Below are positions 6,869 through 15,291 of a stretch of DNA of 54,911 nt, piece after piece. The notes beneath the pieces are model-generated. The model was not told the origin of the DNA, ran no database searches, and saw only the letters and a list, made by a program, of their open reading frames with translations. Numbering within the stretch: position 1 is the first letter of the stretch; the number at the start of each line of letters is the position of its first letter. This DNA comes from an uncultured Prevotella sp. GTDB taxonomy: Bacteria > Bacteroidota > Bacteroidia > Bacteroidales > Bacteroidaceae. Where the stretch lies: assembly GCA_900315775.1 (NCBI GenBank), contig ONAJ01000012.1, positions 1-54,911 on the forward strand. The letters run 5' to 3'. The position numbers were made by a program, and so were the translations under genes.

Positions 6869-8908
6869 ATGCAAGTTGAGAAGAGACTGACAGTAATGGC
6901 ACTATTGTGCACTATGGTCATTTCAGCCTTTGCACAGAAGGAAAGGACCAGCGCTTTCGACAGCATACAGCATGTCGATGAGGTCGTCGTATTGTCGAAT
7001 CTCACCTTCCGAGAGGTTATTCCCAGTCACACCCTAAAGGGTGAGCAGCTGGAACGACTCAACTCGCACTCTATAGCCGATGCGCTGCGTTACTTTGCTG
7101 GTGTACAACTGAAAGACTACGGTGGGGTAGGAGGAATAAAGACTATTAATGTGCGTTCTATGGGTTCTAACCACTTGGGAATATATTACGACGGCATACA
7201 GTTGGGAAATGCCCAGAACGGTCAGATAGATCTCGGTCAGTTCTCTATGGATAATGTCGAGGAAATATCGTTATACAATGGACAAAAGAGTGCTATCTTC
7301 CAACCAGCATCAGAGTTTGGCAATGCTGGTACGGTGTATATTCGTACCCGTCGTCCCCATTTCCTCAATGGTGAGCGCACCCACCTGAAGACACGTGTGA
7401 AGTATGGGTCCAGTGACCTCATCCGTTTCTCTACGCTGTGGGAACAACGGCTCAGTGCCTCTGTCACCTCGTCGGTAGGTGCTGAAGTGATGAATGCCAG
7501 CGGAAAGTATAAGTTCCGTTACCGTCGTTACAAGGCCGATGGTACCATAGCCTACGACACTACTGCAACACGTCAGAATGGTGATGTGTGGGCAGTGCGT
7601 GCCGAAGGAAATCTCTATGGTGCTATGGAACAGGGTGGCTGGAATGTCAAGGCATACACCTATCACTCAGAGCGAGGCATTCCGGGAGCCATCGTCAATA
7701 ACGTGTGGCGTCGTGGAGAGCGTCAGGCGGACCACAACACCTTCTTCCAGGCAGGACTCCTAAGGAACCTCAGCGACAGGTTCAGTTCTCGACTGCAGGC
7801 GAAGTATGCTTACTACGTGACTCACTACGTGAATCGTGACCCCAAGACTATGCTCGTTGACAACACCTACAAACAGCAGGAACTCTTCCTCTCTACATCT
7901 AACGTCTATGAGATAATGAGAGGATGGAGCGCTTCCGTAGCATACGACTTTAAATGGAATAAGTTGAGAGAGGAGCAGGGGACAAGGAACAAAGGGCAAG
8001 AGATGAAACCCTATAGATTCTCGAATATGGTATCTGTGGCAACAGCGTATAACCAACCGTGGATGAATATCCAAGGGTCGTTGTTGGCAACCTTCGTGAA
8101 GGATCACTTCCCAGGACACAATGACAAGAAGAGCGAGAACGTATGGACGCCAGCAGTATTCTTTAATATATTCCCGTTGAGGAACAAGAGCCTCTCCGTG
8201 CGTGCCTATGCGAAGCGCAGTTTCCGTATGCCGACATTCAACGACCTGTACTATACCGAGATGGGTAACGCAATGTTGAAGCCCGAAACGGCATTGCAGT
8301 ATAACGTTGGAGCGGTGTATGTAGCACCTCGCACTTCGCACCTCGCATCTCGCATCTCACATTTCCGTCTTCAGGTTGATGCGTACTATAACACCATTCA
8401 CGACAAGATAGTAGCATATCCAAAGGGACAGCAGTTCCGTTGGACGATGTTGAATCTTGGAAAAGTACATATAAAAGGTCTCGACGTGGAAACGGAGTTG
8501 GAGGTGAGGGCAGCACGGGAACTGATACTGGCAGGACGCCTGCAGTACACTTATCAGGATGCTCGTGATGTCACCGACCCAGCGGACACATACTACAACC
8601 ATCAAATACCATATATCCCCTGGCACAGCGGGTCGGCGATATTCAGTGCCAGCTATCGTCAGTGGGACTTTAACTACAGCTTTATATATGCAGGAAAACG
8701 CTATAACCAACAGGAGAACATTGATTATAACTATATGCCAGCGTGGTACACCAGCGACCTGTCGTTGATGTACCGTTTCCGCTGGGTGAAGACACGCTGC
8801 AAGGCGACGTTAGAGGTCAACAACCTCCTGGATCAGCAGTATGACGTGATACTTAACTACCCGATGCCCGGGCGTAACTATGCAATAAGTATGGAGGTGG
8901 AGATATGA
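6869..8908 (+). CDS. btuB: TonB-dependent cobalamin receptor BtuB
   Basis: 679 aa outer-membrane receptor. It has a signal peptide (MALLCTMVISAFAQ), a TonB box (VDEVVVLSN), a plug domain (about 50-165: ADALRYFAGVQLKDYGGVGG, then INVRSMGSNHLGIYYDGIQLGN) and a 22-strand-type barrel ending NYAISMEVEI. The riboswitch upstream and btuG, btuF and btuC downstream fix cobalamin or related corrinoids as the substrate. It is unusual that five heptamer units (8324-8358) are read through in frame within the barrel, coding for VAPRTSHLASRIS between QYNVGAVY and FRLQVDAYYN, probably a turn or loop. The stop overlaps the btuG start (ATGA). Confidence 0.94.
   Translation: MQVEKRLTVMALLCTMVISAFAQKERTSAFDSIQHVDEVVVLSNLTFREVIPSHTLKGEQLERLNSHSIADALRYFAGVQLKDYGGVGGIKTINVRSMGSNHLGIYYDGIQLGNAQNGQIDLGQFSMDNVEEISLYNGQKSAIFQPASEFGNAGTVYIRTRRPHFLNGERTHLKTRVKYGSSDLIRFSTLWEQRLSASVTSSVGAEVMNASGKYKFRYRRYKADGTIAYDTTATRQNGDVWAVRAEGNLYGAMEQGGWNVKAYTYHSERGIPGAIVNNVWRRGERQADHNTFFQAGLLRNLSDRFSSRLQAKYAYYVTHYVNRDPKTMLVDNTYKQQELFLSTSNVYEIMRGWSASVAYDFKWNKLREEQGTRNKGQEMKPYRFSNMVSVATAYNQPWMNIQGSLLATFVKDHFPGHNDKKSENVWTPAVFFNIFPLRNKSLSVRAYAKRSFRMPTFNDLYYTEMGNAMLKPETALQYNVGAVYVAPRTSHLASRISHFRLQVDAYYNTIHDKIVAYPKGQQFRWTMLNLGKVHIKGLDVETELEVRAARELILAGRLQYTYQDARDVTDPADTYYNHQIPYIPWHSGSAIFSASYRQWDFNYSFIYAGKRYNQQENIDYNYMPAWYTSDLSLMYRFRWVKTRCKATLEVNNLLDQQYDVILNYPMPGRNYAISMEVEI
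8324..8358. repeat. Heptamer array inside btuB
   Basis: Five 7-bp units (GCACCTC, GCACTTC, GCACCTC, GCATCTC, GCATCTC) lie within the btuB coding sequence. The unit is the reverse complement of the one opening btuG at 8908. Gain or loss of one unit would put btuB out of frame. Confidence 0.9.
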
Positions 8909-10101
8909 AATACGAGGTGCGAGGTGCGAAGTGCGAGATACGAGGTGCGAGGTACGAGGTGCGAGTGCTGATAGTAATAGCCCTTATGGCGATGTTGGTG
9001 ATAGCATGCAGGGACGACAAGCTGATGGTGTATCCGGAGGTTTACGACACCGGCACGACGGAGGTCGTAGGCGACATAGTAGGGATGTATGTGCTCTGTG
9101 AGGGTAACATGGGCTCTAATAAATGTACAGTGGATTATCTTGACCTCGTTACAGGAAAGTACAATCGTAACATATACTCTGAACGCAACCCGTCAACGGT
9201 AATGGAACTCGGTGATGTGGGTAACGATATACAGGTTTACGGCAGTCGTATGTGGATGGTAATTAACTGCTCCGACAAGGTAGAGGTAGTAGATGCCAAG
9301 ACGTGTCGGAGGATAGGACAGGTGAACATACCAAATTGTCGTAACGTAACGTTCAACGACCGCTATGCATATATAAGTTCGTACGTTGGACCTGTAGATC
9401 TTAATGCCGGAGCACAGATAGGAATGGTGTATAAGGTTGACACTCTGACGCTACAGACAGTAGCTACAGTAGAGGTGGGTTATCAACCCGAGGAACTGGT
9501 GATAGTAGGCGAGAAGTTGTACGTAGCAAACAGTGGCGGATACATAGCACCACAGTATGACCGCACGGTGAGTGTAGTTGACCTCCCCACTATGCGAGAA
9601 GAACGAAAAATTGACGTAGCACCTAACCTTCACCGCTGTCGTGCCGACCAATACGAACAGCTGTGGGTGTCGTCGCGTGGCGATTACGATAAGAACCCTT
9701 CCTGTATCACGTGGATGCGGAAGAATGCCTACGGGAAGATGGAGATAGGCGGACGTATTGATGTCGCGGTGAGTGATATGTGTATCGTCGGTGACTCTCT
9801 GTATTACTACGGCTCGGAATGGAATGAGGCGGCACAGCGAAATACCGTAAACTACGGTATAATAAATGTACGCACGCATGAGGTGTTGAAGACAACACTC
9901 TTCGGAGCAAAGGAAATAGCGGCAATGAGAATGCCGTACGGAATAATAGTAAACCCCGAGAATAAAGACTTCTACCTTATGGATGCCAAGAACTACGTGT
10001 CGAGTGGAGAACTCCTCCACTTTAAGAGAGACGGAAGTTTTGACTGGAAAGTAAGGACTGGCGATATACCCGGACACGGGTGCTTTATAATTGGGAATTG
10101 A
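8905..10101 (+). CDS. btuG: Surface cobalamin-binding lipoprotein BtuG (beta-propeller)
   Basis: 398 aa lipoprotein with a YncE-like beta-propeller (DUF5074 type). Repeated blade motifs are visible: VMELGDVGNDIQVYGSRMW, KVEVVDAKTCRRIGQVNI, DRTVSVVDLPTMREERKIDV. Position directly after btuB in a riboswitch operon matches BtuG, which sits on the receptor and captures cobalamin with very high affinity in Bacteroides. The lipobox is LVIAC, Cys35. The n-region is abnormally long and charged because residues 2-20 are encoded by eight heptamers (8908-8963). The ATG overlaps the btuB stop; a GTG around 8963 would give a normal signal length. The stop lies inside the next heptamer array. Confidence 0.88.
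   Translation: MKYEVRGAKCEIRGARYEVRVLIVIALMAMLVIACRDDKLMVYPEVYDTGTTEVVGDIVGMYVLCEGNMGSNKCTVDYLDLVTGKYNRNIYSERNPSTVMELGDVGNDIQVYGSRMWMVINCSDKVEVVDAKTCRRIGQVNIPNCRNVTFNDRYAYISSYVGPVDLNAGAQIGMVYKVDTLTLQTVATVEVGYQPEELVIVGEKLYVANSGGYIAPQYDRTVSVVDLPTMREERKIDVAPNLHRCRADQYEQLWVSSRGDYDKNPSCITWMRKNAYGKMEIGGRIDVAVSDMCIVGDSLYYYGSEWNEAAQRNTVNYGIINVRTHEVLKTTLFGAKEIAAMRMPYGIIVNPENKDFYLMDAKNYVSSGELLHFKRDGSFDWKVRTGDIPGHGCFIIGN
8908..8963. repeat. Heptamer array at the start of btuG
   Basis: Eight 7-bp units (AGGTGCG consensus, with variants AAGTGCG, AGATACG, AGGTACG) begin immediately after the overlapping btuB stop/btuG start and encode the positively charged extension before the BtuG signal core. Confidence 0.9.
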
Positions 10102-10128
10102 GAATTTGGAATTGATAATTGAGAATTA
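10087..10128. repeat. Heptamer array joining btuG and the next gene
   Basis: Six 7-bp units (ATAATTG, GGAATTG, AGAATTT, GGAATTG, ATAATTG, AGAATTA) contain the last btuG codons and stop, fill the gap, and end on the A of the next gene's ATG at 10128. Confidence 0.9.
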
Positions 10129-11180
10129 TGATTAGATATACTATTATGTTATTATTGCTGGTCTTTGGCATTACTGTTCAGGCACAGCAGAAGAGAGACA
10201 AGGCAGTGTATGACGCTCACATAGAGGCTGTGGATGAATATGTTCCTGCTCCAGGACAATTCGTCAACGATATGCCTATGTACGACGATGGCGACGATGC
10301 ACAAACGATGGCGGAGAAGTGTAGTAGGATAATGATAGCCAACTCAAAGGACCTTCCTGACGATCCCGATAAAGGACTCATCTGTCTTGGTGCTTACGGT
10401 GGTTACATAACCTTTCACTTTGATCACTCAGTAGCCAATATGCAGGGCGGTGACCTGAAGATTGTCGGTAATGCCTTTGCTGAGACAGGTAATCCCTTAG
10501 GTGGCTCGTCGGAACCCGCAATAATAATGGTGTCGAAAGACATTAACCACAACTGGTTACCCGACGATCCGTGGTATGAACTCAGCGGTAGCGCCGATGT
10601 GGATTCTATAGGAAAAGTAATTTATGACTACGAGATAACCTACCAGAAGCAGGCGCTCCAGGACATCCCCTGGACGGACAATAAGGGAGGTAATGGTGTT
10701 ATTAGTCGAAACAGTTTCCACCAGCAGGAGTATTTCCCGTTATGGCTTGGTGAAGCGCTGACATTCCAAGGCACACTGTTGCCAAAAAGCGGTGTGCAGT
10801 CGAAAACAGGATATATCCAGATGTTCTATCGCTGCGGATATGTTGACAACCGTCCTGATGACATCCTCTTCGACATTAGTAATGCCGTAGATGAGAACCG
10901 TCAGCCGGTACAGCTTGACTTTGTGGACTTCGTACGTGTGTACAACGCAACAAACCAGCAGTATCCGATGATTGGCGAGACCTCGACAGAGATAAAACTG
11001 GCAGAAGATGCACACCTTGAGGCTTCGTTGGCAGCAATAGAAGACCCTACTGGCATTCACTCTCCTCTCTCCTCTCTCCTCTCTCCTCTCTCCTCAAAAA
11101 CATACAACCTCACAGGACAGTGTGTAGGCAGCGAATACAAGGGAATAATTATTAAGAACGGAAAGAAAATAATAAGATAA
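10128..11180 (+). CDS. Cobalamin-locus surface protein with type IX-like tail
   Basis: 350 aa secreted protein. It has a signal peptide (MLLLLVFGITVQAQ) and a globular domain of a family seen in Bacteroides cobalamin loci (annotated as cell surface or PKD protein): VPAPGQFVNDMPMY, LICLGAYGGYITFHFDH, VGNAFAETGNPLGGSSEPAI, DPWYELSGSA. It ends in a short type IX-like sorting tail, YNLTGQCVGSEYKGI then NGKKIIR. Its place in the btu operon suggests a surface accessory for corrinoid capture, inferred from context only. I chose the ATG at 10128 over an upstream TTG at 10119. Five perfect heptamers (11061-11095) encode the SPLSSLLSPLSS linker in front of the tail. Confidence 0.8.
   Translation: MIRYTIMLLLLVFGITVQAQQKRDKAVYDAHIEAVDEYVPAPGQFVNDMPMYDDGDDAQTMAEKCSRIMIANSKDLPDDPDKGLICLGAYGGYITFHFDHSVANMQGGDLKIVGNAFAETGNPLGGSSEPAIIMVSKDINHNWLPDDPWYELSGSADVDSIGKVIYDYEITYQKQALQDIPWTDNKGGNGVISRNSFHQQEYFPLWLGEALTFQGTLLPKSGVQSKTGYIQMFYRCGYVDNRPDDILFDISNAVDENRQPVQLDFVDFVRVYNATNQQYPMIGETSTEIKLAEDAHLEASLAAIEDPTGIHSPLSSLLSPLSSKTYNLTGQCVGSEYKGIIIKNGKKIIR
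11061..11095. repeat. Perfect 5-copy heptamer (TCTCCTC) inside a coding sequence
   Basis: Five identical TCTCCTC units in a row, 35 bp without a mismatch, lie immediately before the codons for the sorting tail. Losing or gaining one unit would move reading to frames that stop at 11125-11127 (TAG) or 11152-11154 (TAA), deleting the tail. Confidence 0.95.
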
Positions 11181-11193
11181 AACCAAAAAAAAT

Positions 11194-12759
11194 ATGTTTA
11201 TGAGAAAGATTTTTTACTTAGCAATGATGTTTGCCATGCCGACAATGGCACAGGTGACAACGGTGTCAACATTAGAAGATACCGGAGTAGATTTTGGTGA
11301 AAAAAACTATTGGAATGGTGGTGAGATTGGCACTCCGGAACAAGGTGGCTGGGGTGAAGATGTCTATCACTGCACATGGACCAGTGGCAAGGTGACAGGA
11401 CTTGTAGATTACAGTACTCAGGAAGGTTTTAACTGGTGGGGCGGTGTTGCCCTGTCAAAGAGTTCCAGCACTGCATTCGTTGTTCTTGACGACCAGTACA
11501 ACAATGTTGTTGGTGGCGGTGCCAAAGAAACAGAGACTTTCGGTGTTATCTATGGTGATAACAGTACTATAGACATCAATGTCCCTGGTGGTGCACTTGT
11601 AAATAGCATGTATATAACCAACAGCGCCTATACACACAATAACTTCACTATAAATACAGGTTCATACGACACGATGTTTGATAAAGAAGGCGACCATTTC
11701 TACCTTAAGATTACAGCAACAAGAGCTGATGAGACTACTAAGGAGATGGTTGTTAAACTGGCGGAATACACCGATCAACTAAGCTATGTTAACGACTGGA
11801 TGAAGTGTGATCTGAGTGAGCTGGGCAACAACGTTACAAAACTGACTTTCTCTTTCGACTGTAATAAGCCAATGGTTGCTACATACGCTTGTATCGATGA
11901 AATAGAGATTGTTTCAGATTTTGAGAAGGTAGCTACTTTTGAGAACCTTACATTGGAACCAGAGAGCTACTGGAACGGTACCGACGACAGCGGTCAGTTC
12001 ATCAGCGGAAACTATCGTTTCGAGAATGGTCATGAGGTGTATGATATGGGTGGAGGAAGTATGTATGACTACTGCTACGGATTCTTCTATACCAATATGA
12101 CATCGACAACCTATGGTGGTGACCCCTCTACAGAGCAGTACAAGTCAATAGTAGGTCACGGTGTTGATAACTCTGCAAACTTTGCTACATATAATGTTAA
12201 TACATGGACACCAAAGGGAATAGTAGTTCTTGAGGATGAAGGTGCCGAGATTCCAGGTTTCTATGTAACTAACAGTGCATACGCTTACACTTCGATGACA
12301 GAAGGTGACGGTTATGGCAAGAAGTTTGAAGAGGGCGACTGGTTTATGCTTACCGTAACAGGTTATGACGCTGCAGGAGAGCAGACAGCATCAAAGGACT
12401 TCTATCTTGCTGACCTCCGTGTGGCAGACAAGGCATACATCATTAAGGACTGGTACTATGTTGACCTTAGCAGTCTGGGTAAGGTAAAACGTCTTGGCTT
12501 CACTATGAGCAGTAGTGATAACGATCCTACATACGGTATGAAGACACCTGCTTACTTCTGTATGGACAACTTCGGTGCTGAAGGTACAGAGGTTATTCCA
12601 GAGGGTGACCCAACACTGGGTATTGCAGAGGCTAACGCAACAAAAGCAACAGCGGTAGCAATATATGACCTCAACGGTCGACAGTTGAATGCCCGTCAGC
12701 GTGGTATGAACATCATACGCATGAGCGACGGTAGCGTTCGCAAGGTGAATGTGAAATAA
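11194..12759 (+). CDS. Secreted protein with two DUF4465 domains
   Basis: 521 aa. After a signal peptide (AMMFAMPTMAQ) come two copies of the same domain. Residues about 22-245 contain STLEDTGVDFGEKNYWNG, SMYITNSAYTHNNF and DWMKCDLSELGNNVTKLTFS. Residues about 247-485 contain ATFENLTLEPESYWNG, GFYVTNSAYAYTSM and DWYYVDLSSLGKVKRLGFTM. Each ends in an aspartate-containing ACIDEIEI or FCMDNFGA strand. This is DUF4465 in tandem. The end (AVAIYDLNGRQL and on) is a type IX-like sorting tail. I recall that a surface protein of this type in Bacteroides cobalamin operons binds corrinoids (called BtuH), which I cannot verify here. It is co-transcribed with btuG upstream and btuF downstream. Confidence 0.85.
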   Translation: MFMRKIFYLAMMFAMPTMAQVTTVSTLEDTGVDFGEKNYWNGGEIGTPEQGGWGEDVYHCTWTSGKVTGLVDYSTQEGFNWWGGVALSKSSSTAFVVLDDQYNNVVGGGAKETETFGVIYGDNSTIDINVPGGALVNSMYITNSAYTHNNFTINTGSYDTMFDKEGDHFYLKITATRADETTKEMVVKLAEYTDQLSYVNDWMKCDLSELGNNVTKLTFSFDCNKPMVATYACIDEIEIVSDFEKVATFENLTLEPESYWNGTDDSGQFISGNYRFENGHEVYDMGGGSMYDYCYGFFYTNMTSTTYGGDPSTEQYKSIVGHGVDNSANFATYNVNTWTPKGIVVLEDEGAEIPGFYVTNSAYAYTSMTEGDGYGKKFEEGDWFMLTVTGYDAAGEQTASKDFYLADLRVADKAYIIKDWYYVDLSSLGKVKRLGFTMSSSDNDPTYGMKTPAYFCMDNFGAEGTEVIPEGDPTLGIAEANATKATAVAIYDLNGRQLNARQRGMNIIRMSDGSVRKVNVK

Positions 12760-12765
12760 CATATC

Positions 12766-13869
12766 ATGAGAAACCATTTATTTATAGTTGTTATAGTTGC
12801 TGCTGCCCTTTGCTCATGCAAGGGTGGCAGCACTTTATCTTCTCAGGAACAGGGCGACACTATTAAGATGAAGTACGCCCAGTTGCTCACCATCGTGCGC
12901 TATGATGACCGTACGGAGGTGGAAATTGCCGATCCGTGGAATAAGGGAAAGGTGCTGCATAAGTACACACTGAATGCCGACGGCACAATACCGACAAAGG
13001 ATAACCATAGGTCACCGAAACTCGTCGTAGGAACCAGCGTACATTGCGGACTCCTCGAACAGTTAGGAAAGGTGGAAACCATCAAGGGCGTCTGCGATTT
13101 GCAGTATGTTCATCTTCCTCGAATACAGATGATGGCACGTGATGGGAAAGTAGTTGACTGCGGCAGTGGTCTGCAGCCGACTGTAGAGAAGATAATATCG
13201 TTACAACCCGACGCCATCTTCCTGTCACCATTCCAGAACAGTGGAGGCTATGGACGTGTTGACGACCTTGGAATAACTATAATAGAAATGGCAGACTATA
13301 TGGAGACTTCCGCTCTTGGACGTGCCGAATGGATGCGTTTCTATGGCATGCTCGTAGGAGCAGCCGAAGAAGCAGACAGTCTCTTTGCAGAGGTGGAACG
13401 CAACTATAAAGAACTATGTTCAAAGGTAAAGGCGCTCGCGCCCGACACTCATCATCCTGTCCTTATGGATAAGATGACTGGTAGCGTATGGTATGTTCCG
13501 GGTGGAAAGAGTACCATAGGACGAATGCTTGGCGATGCAGGATGTGACTATCCGTGGGCGACAGATAATCACAGCGGTTCTCTGGCGCTGCCCTTCGAGA
13601 CGGTGTTTCAGAAAGCCCGTAATGCTGGGGTATGGCTTTTCCGCTATAACCAGCCACACGCTATAACCTACGACGAACTGTTGACGGAGAAAAGCGCATA
13701 TAAGGAGTTCTGTGCCTTCAAGGAACGTCGTGCCTACGGTTGTAATACCGCTACAAGTACATTTTACGAAGATACACCATTCCATCCCGATTTCCTGCTG
13801 CGCGACTTTATAACTATAATACATCCAGAACTGGGACTTGGTGCCCCAAAGTATTTCTTGCCGTTATGA
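12766..13869 (+). CDS. btuF: Cobalamin ABC transporter substrate-binding lipoprotein BtuF
   Basis: 367 aa. It begins with a lipoprotein signal (AAALCSCKGG, Cys18) and has the helical-backbone periplasmic binding fold: SPKLVVGTSVHCGLLEQLG, KIISLQPDAIFLSPF, GSVWYVPGGKSTIGRMLGDAG. The family carries cobalamin, haem or siderophores; the riboswitch operon points to cobalamin. The lipid anchor would hold it to the membrane near BtuC. The stop codon overlaps the next start (ATGA at 13866-13869), so translation of btuF and btuC is coupled. Confidence 0.9.
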   Translation: MRNHLFIVVIVAAALCSCKGGSTLSSQEQGDTIKMKYAQLLTIVRYDDRTEVEIADPWNKGKVLHKYTLNADGTIPTKDNHRSPKLVVGTSVHCGLLEQLGKVETIKGVCDLQYVHLPRIQMMARDGKVVDCGSGLQPTVEKIISLQPDAIFLSPFQNSGGYGRVDDLGITIIEMADYMETSALGRAEWMRFYGMLVGAAEEADSLFAEVERNYKELCSKVKALAPDTHHPVLMDKMTGSVWYVPGGKSTIGRMLGDAGCDYPWATDNHSGSLALPFETVFQKARNAGVWLFRYNQPHAITYDELLTEKSAYKEFCAFKERRAYGCNTATSTFYEDTPFHPDFLLRDFITIIHPELGLGAPKYFLPL

Positions 13870-14879
13870 AAAAATATTTTCTTGGAGGATTACTCCTCAT
13901 TGCGTTATTCCTTGTCAGTCTTATAGTAGGTGCTGTGGATATCCCTGTCGGAGACGTGTTCAGGATATTAGGCAGTGCCGTAGGACTTACCTCCATCGAA
14001 GATGGACAGGGAGTAGGCTCTTACATAGTCCTGAACTCACGTCTGCCTCAGGCGGTGACGGCGATGTTCTGCGGTGCTTCGTTAGCAGTGAGCGGACTAA
14101 TGTTACAGACAGCTTTCCGTAATCCGTTGGCTGGACCGAGTATCTTCGGTATCAACAGTGGAGCCTCGTTAGGTGTGGCTCTTGTGATGCTGTTGTTAGG
14201 TGGTAGCATAACGGCGGGGTCGTTCTCGTTATCAGGTTTTGCTGCAATACTCTTTGCTGCCTTTGTTGGTGCGATGGTGGTTATGGCACTGATACTATTC
14301 TTCTCTACTATGGTGAAGAATAACGTCATGCTGCTTATCATCGGTATTATGATAGGTTATCTTGCCACGTCAGCGATATCGTTGTTAAACTTCTTTGCCA
14401 CTGACGCTGGTGTACAGAGTTATATGGTGTGGGGACTCGGAAACTTTGGCGGTGTTACCATTAATCAGTTGCCGGTATTCGTGATAGTGAGTATCTTAGG
14501 ACTGCTCGCCTCGGTAGCATTGATAAAGCCTCTTAATGCCCTGCTTCTTGGAGAACAATATGCAGAGAATCTTGGTATCAACACCCGTAGGGTACGTTTC
14601 TATCTGCTCCTTGTAACAGGAATCCTTACTGCCATTACCACAGCTTTCTGTGGTCCTGTGGCATTTATTGGCTTAGCAGTGCCCCACATCGCTCGTATGG
14701 TGATAGGGACAGAGAATCACCGTCAGTTGCTTCCCTCTACAATACTCATGGGTGGCATAGTAGCACTGGTGTGTAATATTATCAGTGTGCTCCCGGGAGA
14801 TGCTGGTATAATACCCCTTAACGCGGTAACACCACTCATTGGTGCTCCTGTTATCATCTACGTCATCATGCGCAGGTAA
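13866..14879 (+). CDS. btuC: Cobalamin ABC transporter permease BtuC
   Basis: 337 aa FecCD/BtuC-type inner-membrane permease with about ten membrane segments, starting FLGGLLLIALFLVSLIVGAV. Family motifs are present: LPQAVTAMFCGASLAVSGLMLQTAFRNPLAGPSIFGINSGAS in the amino-terminal half and GPVAFIGLAVPHIARM, the coupling-helix region that contacts the ATPase, in the second half. It overlaps btuF by four bases and ends the riboswitch operon. The usual partner ATPase BtuD does not follow; the next gene is rbfA with its own promoter. Confidence 0.93.
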   Translation: MKKYFLGGLLLIALFLVSLIVGAVDIPVGDVFRILGSAVGLTSIEDGQGVGSYIVLNSRLPQAVTAMFCGASLAVSGLMLQTAFRNPLAGPSIFGINSGASLGVALVMLLLGGSITAGSFSLSGFAAILFAAFVGAMVVMALILFFSTMVKNNVMLLIIGIMIGYLATSAISLLNFFATDAGVQSYMVWGLGNFGGVTINQLPVFVIVSILGLLASVALIKPLNALLLGEQYAENLGINTRRVRFYLLLVTGILTAITTAFCGPVAFIGLAVPHIARMVIGTENHRQLLPSTILMGGIVALVCNIISVLPGDAGIIPLNAVTPLIGAPVIIYVIMRR

Positions 14880-14892
14880 TAACCGATTATTT

Positions 14893-14924
14893 TTTGCGAT
14901 ATCAAATAAAATGTTTACCTTTGT
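14893..14924 (+). promoter_or_regulatory. Promoter of rbfA
   Basis: TTTG (14893-14896) and TACCTTTGT (14916-14924) are spaced by 19 nt and lie about 20 bp before the rbfA ATG, separating rbfA transcription from the btu operon. Confidence 0.75.
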
Positions 14925-14944
14925 CGCGCAAAAGTAAAAAGACT

Positions 14945-15286
14945 ATGCAAGAAACAAGACAAAATAAGATAGCGCGACTACTTCAGAAAGAGCTTAGTCT
15001 GATATTTCAGAGTCAGACACGTGCCATGCACGGAGTGATGGTAAGCGTAACTCGTGTGAAGGTAAGCCCGGATCTCAGTGTGTGTACGGCATACCTGAGT
15101 ATCTTTCCATCGGAGAAGGGTGAAGAACTGCTCGCAAATATTAAGGCAAACGACAAGACAATACGCTACGAGTTAGGTACAAGGGTAAGAAATCAGTTGC
15201 GTATAATCCCAGAATTACGATTCTTCATTGACGACTCTCTCGACTATCTCGATAGGATAGACGAGCTGTTAGGTCGTAAGTCGTAG
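14945..15286 (+). CDS. rbfA: Ribosome-binding factor A
   Basis: 113 aa, the normal size. RbfA binds the immature 30S subunit and helps processing of the 5' end of 16S rRNA, mainly in the cold. The KH-like fold is visible: RQNKIARLLQKELSLIF, then VMVSVTRVKVSPDLSVCTAYLSIF and the carboxy-terminal LRIIPELRFFIDDSLDYLDRIDELL, the RbfA signature. I chose the ATG at 14945; the upstream extension would overlap the promoter. It is followed after 5 bp by a LolC/E-type permease gene, probably in one operon. Confidence 0.93.
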   Translation: MQETRQNKIARLLQKELSLIFQSQTRAMHGVMVSVTRVKVSPDLSVCTAYLSIFPSEKGEELLANIKANDKTIRYELGTRVRNQLRIIPELRFFIDDSLDYLDRIDELLGRKS

Positions 15287-15291
15287 GTTAT

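Noticed and set aside
7760-8341. Minus-strand open frame of 193 aa inside btuB
   Set aside because: Antisense to a clear TonB receptor; composition is not protein-like.
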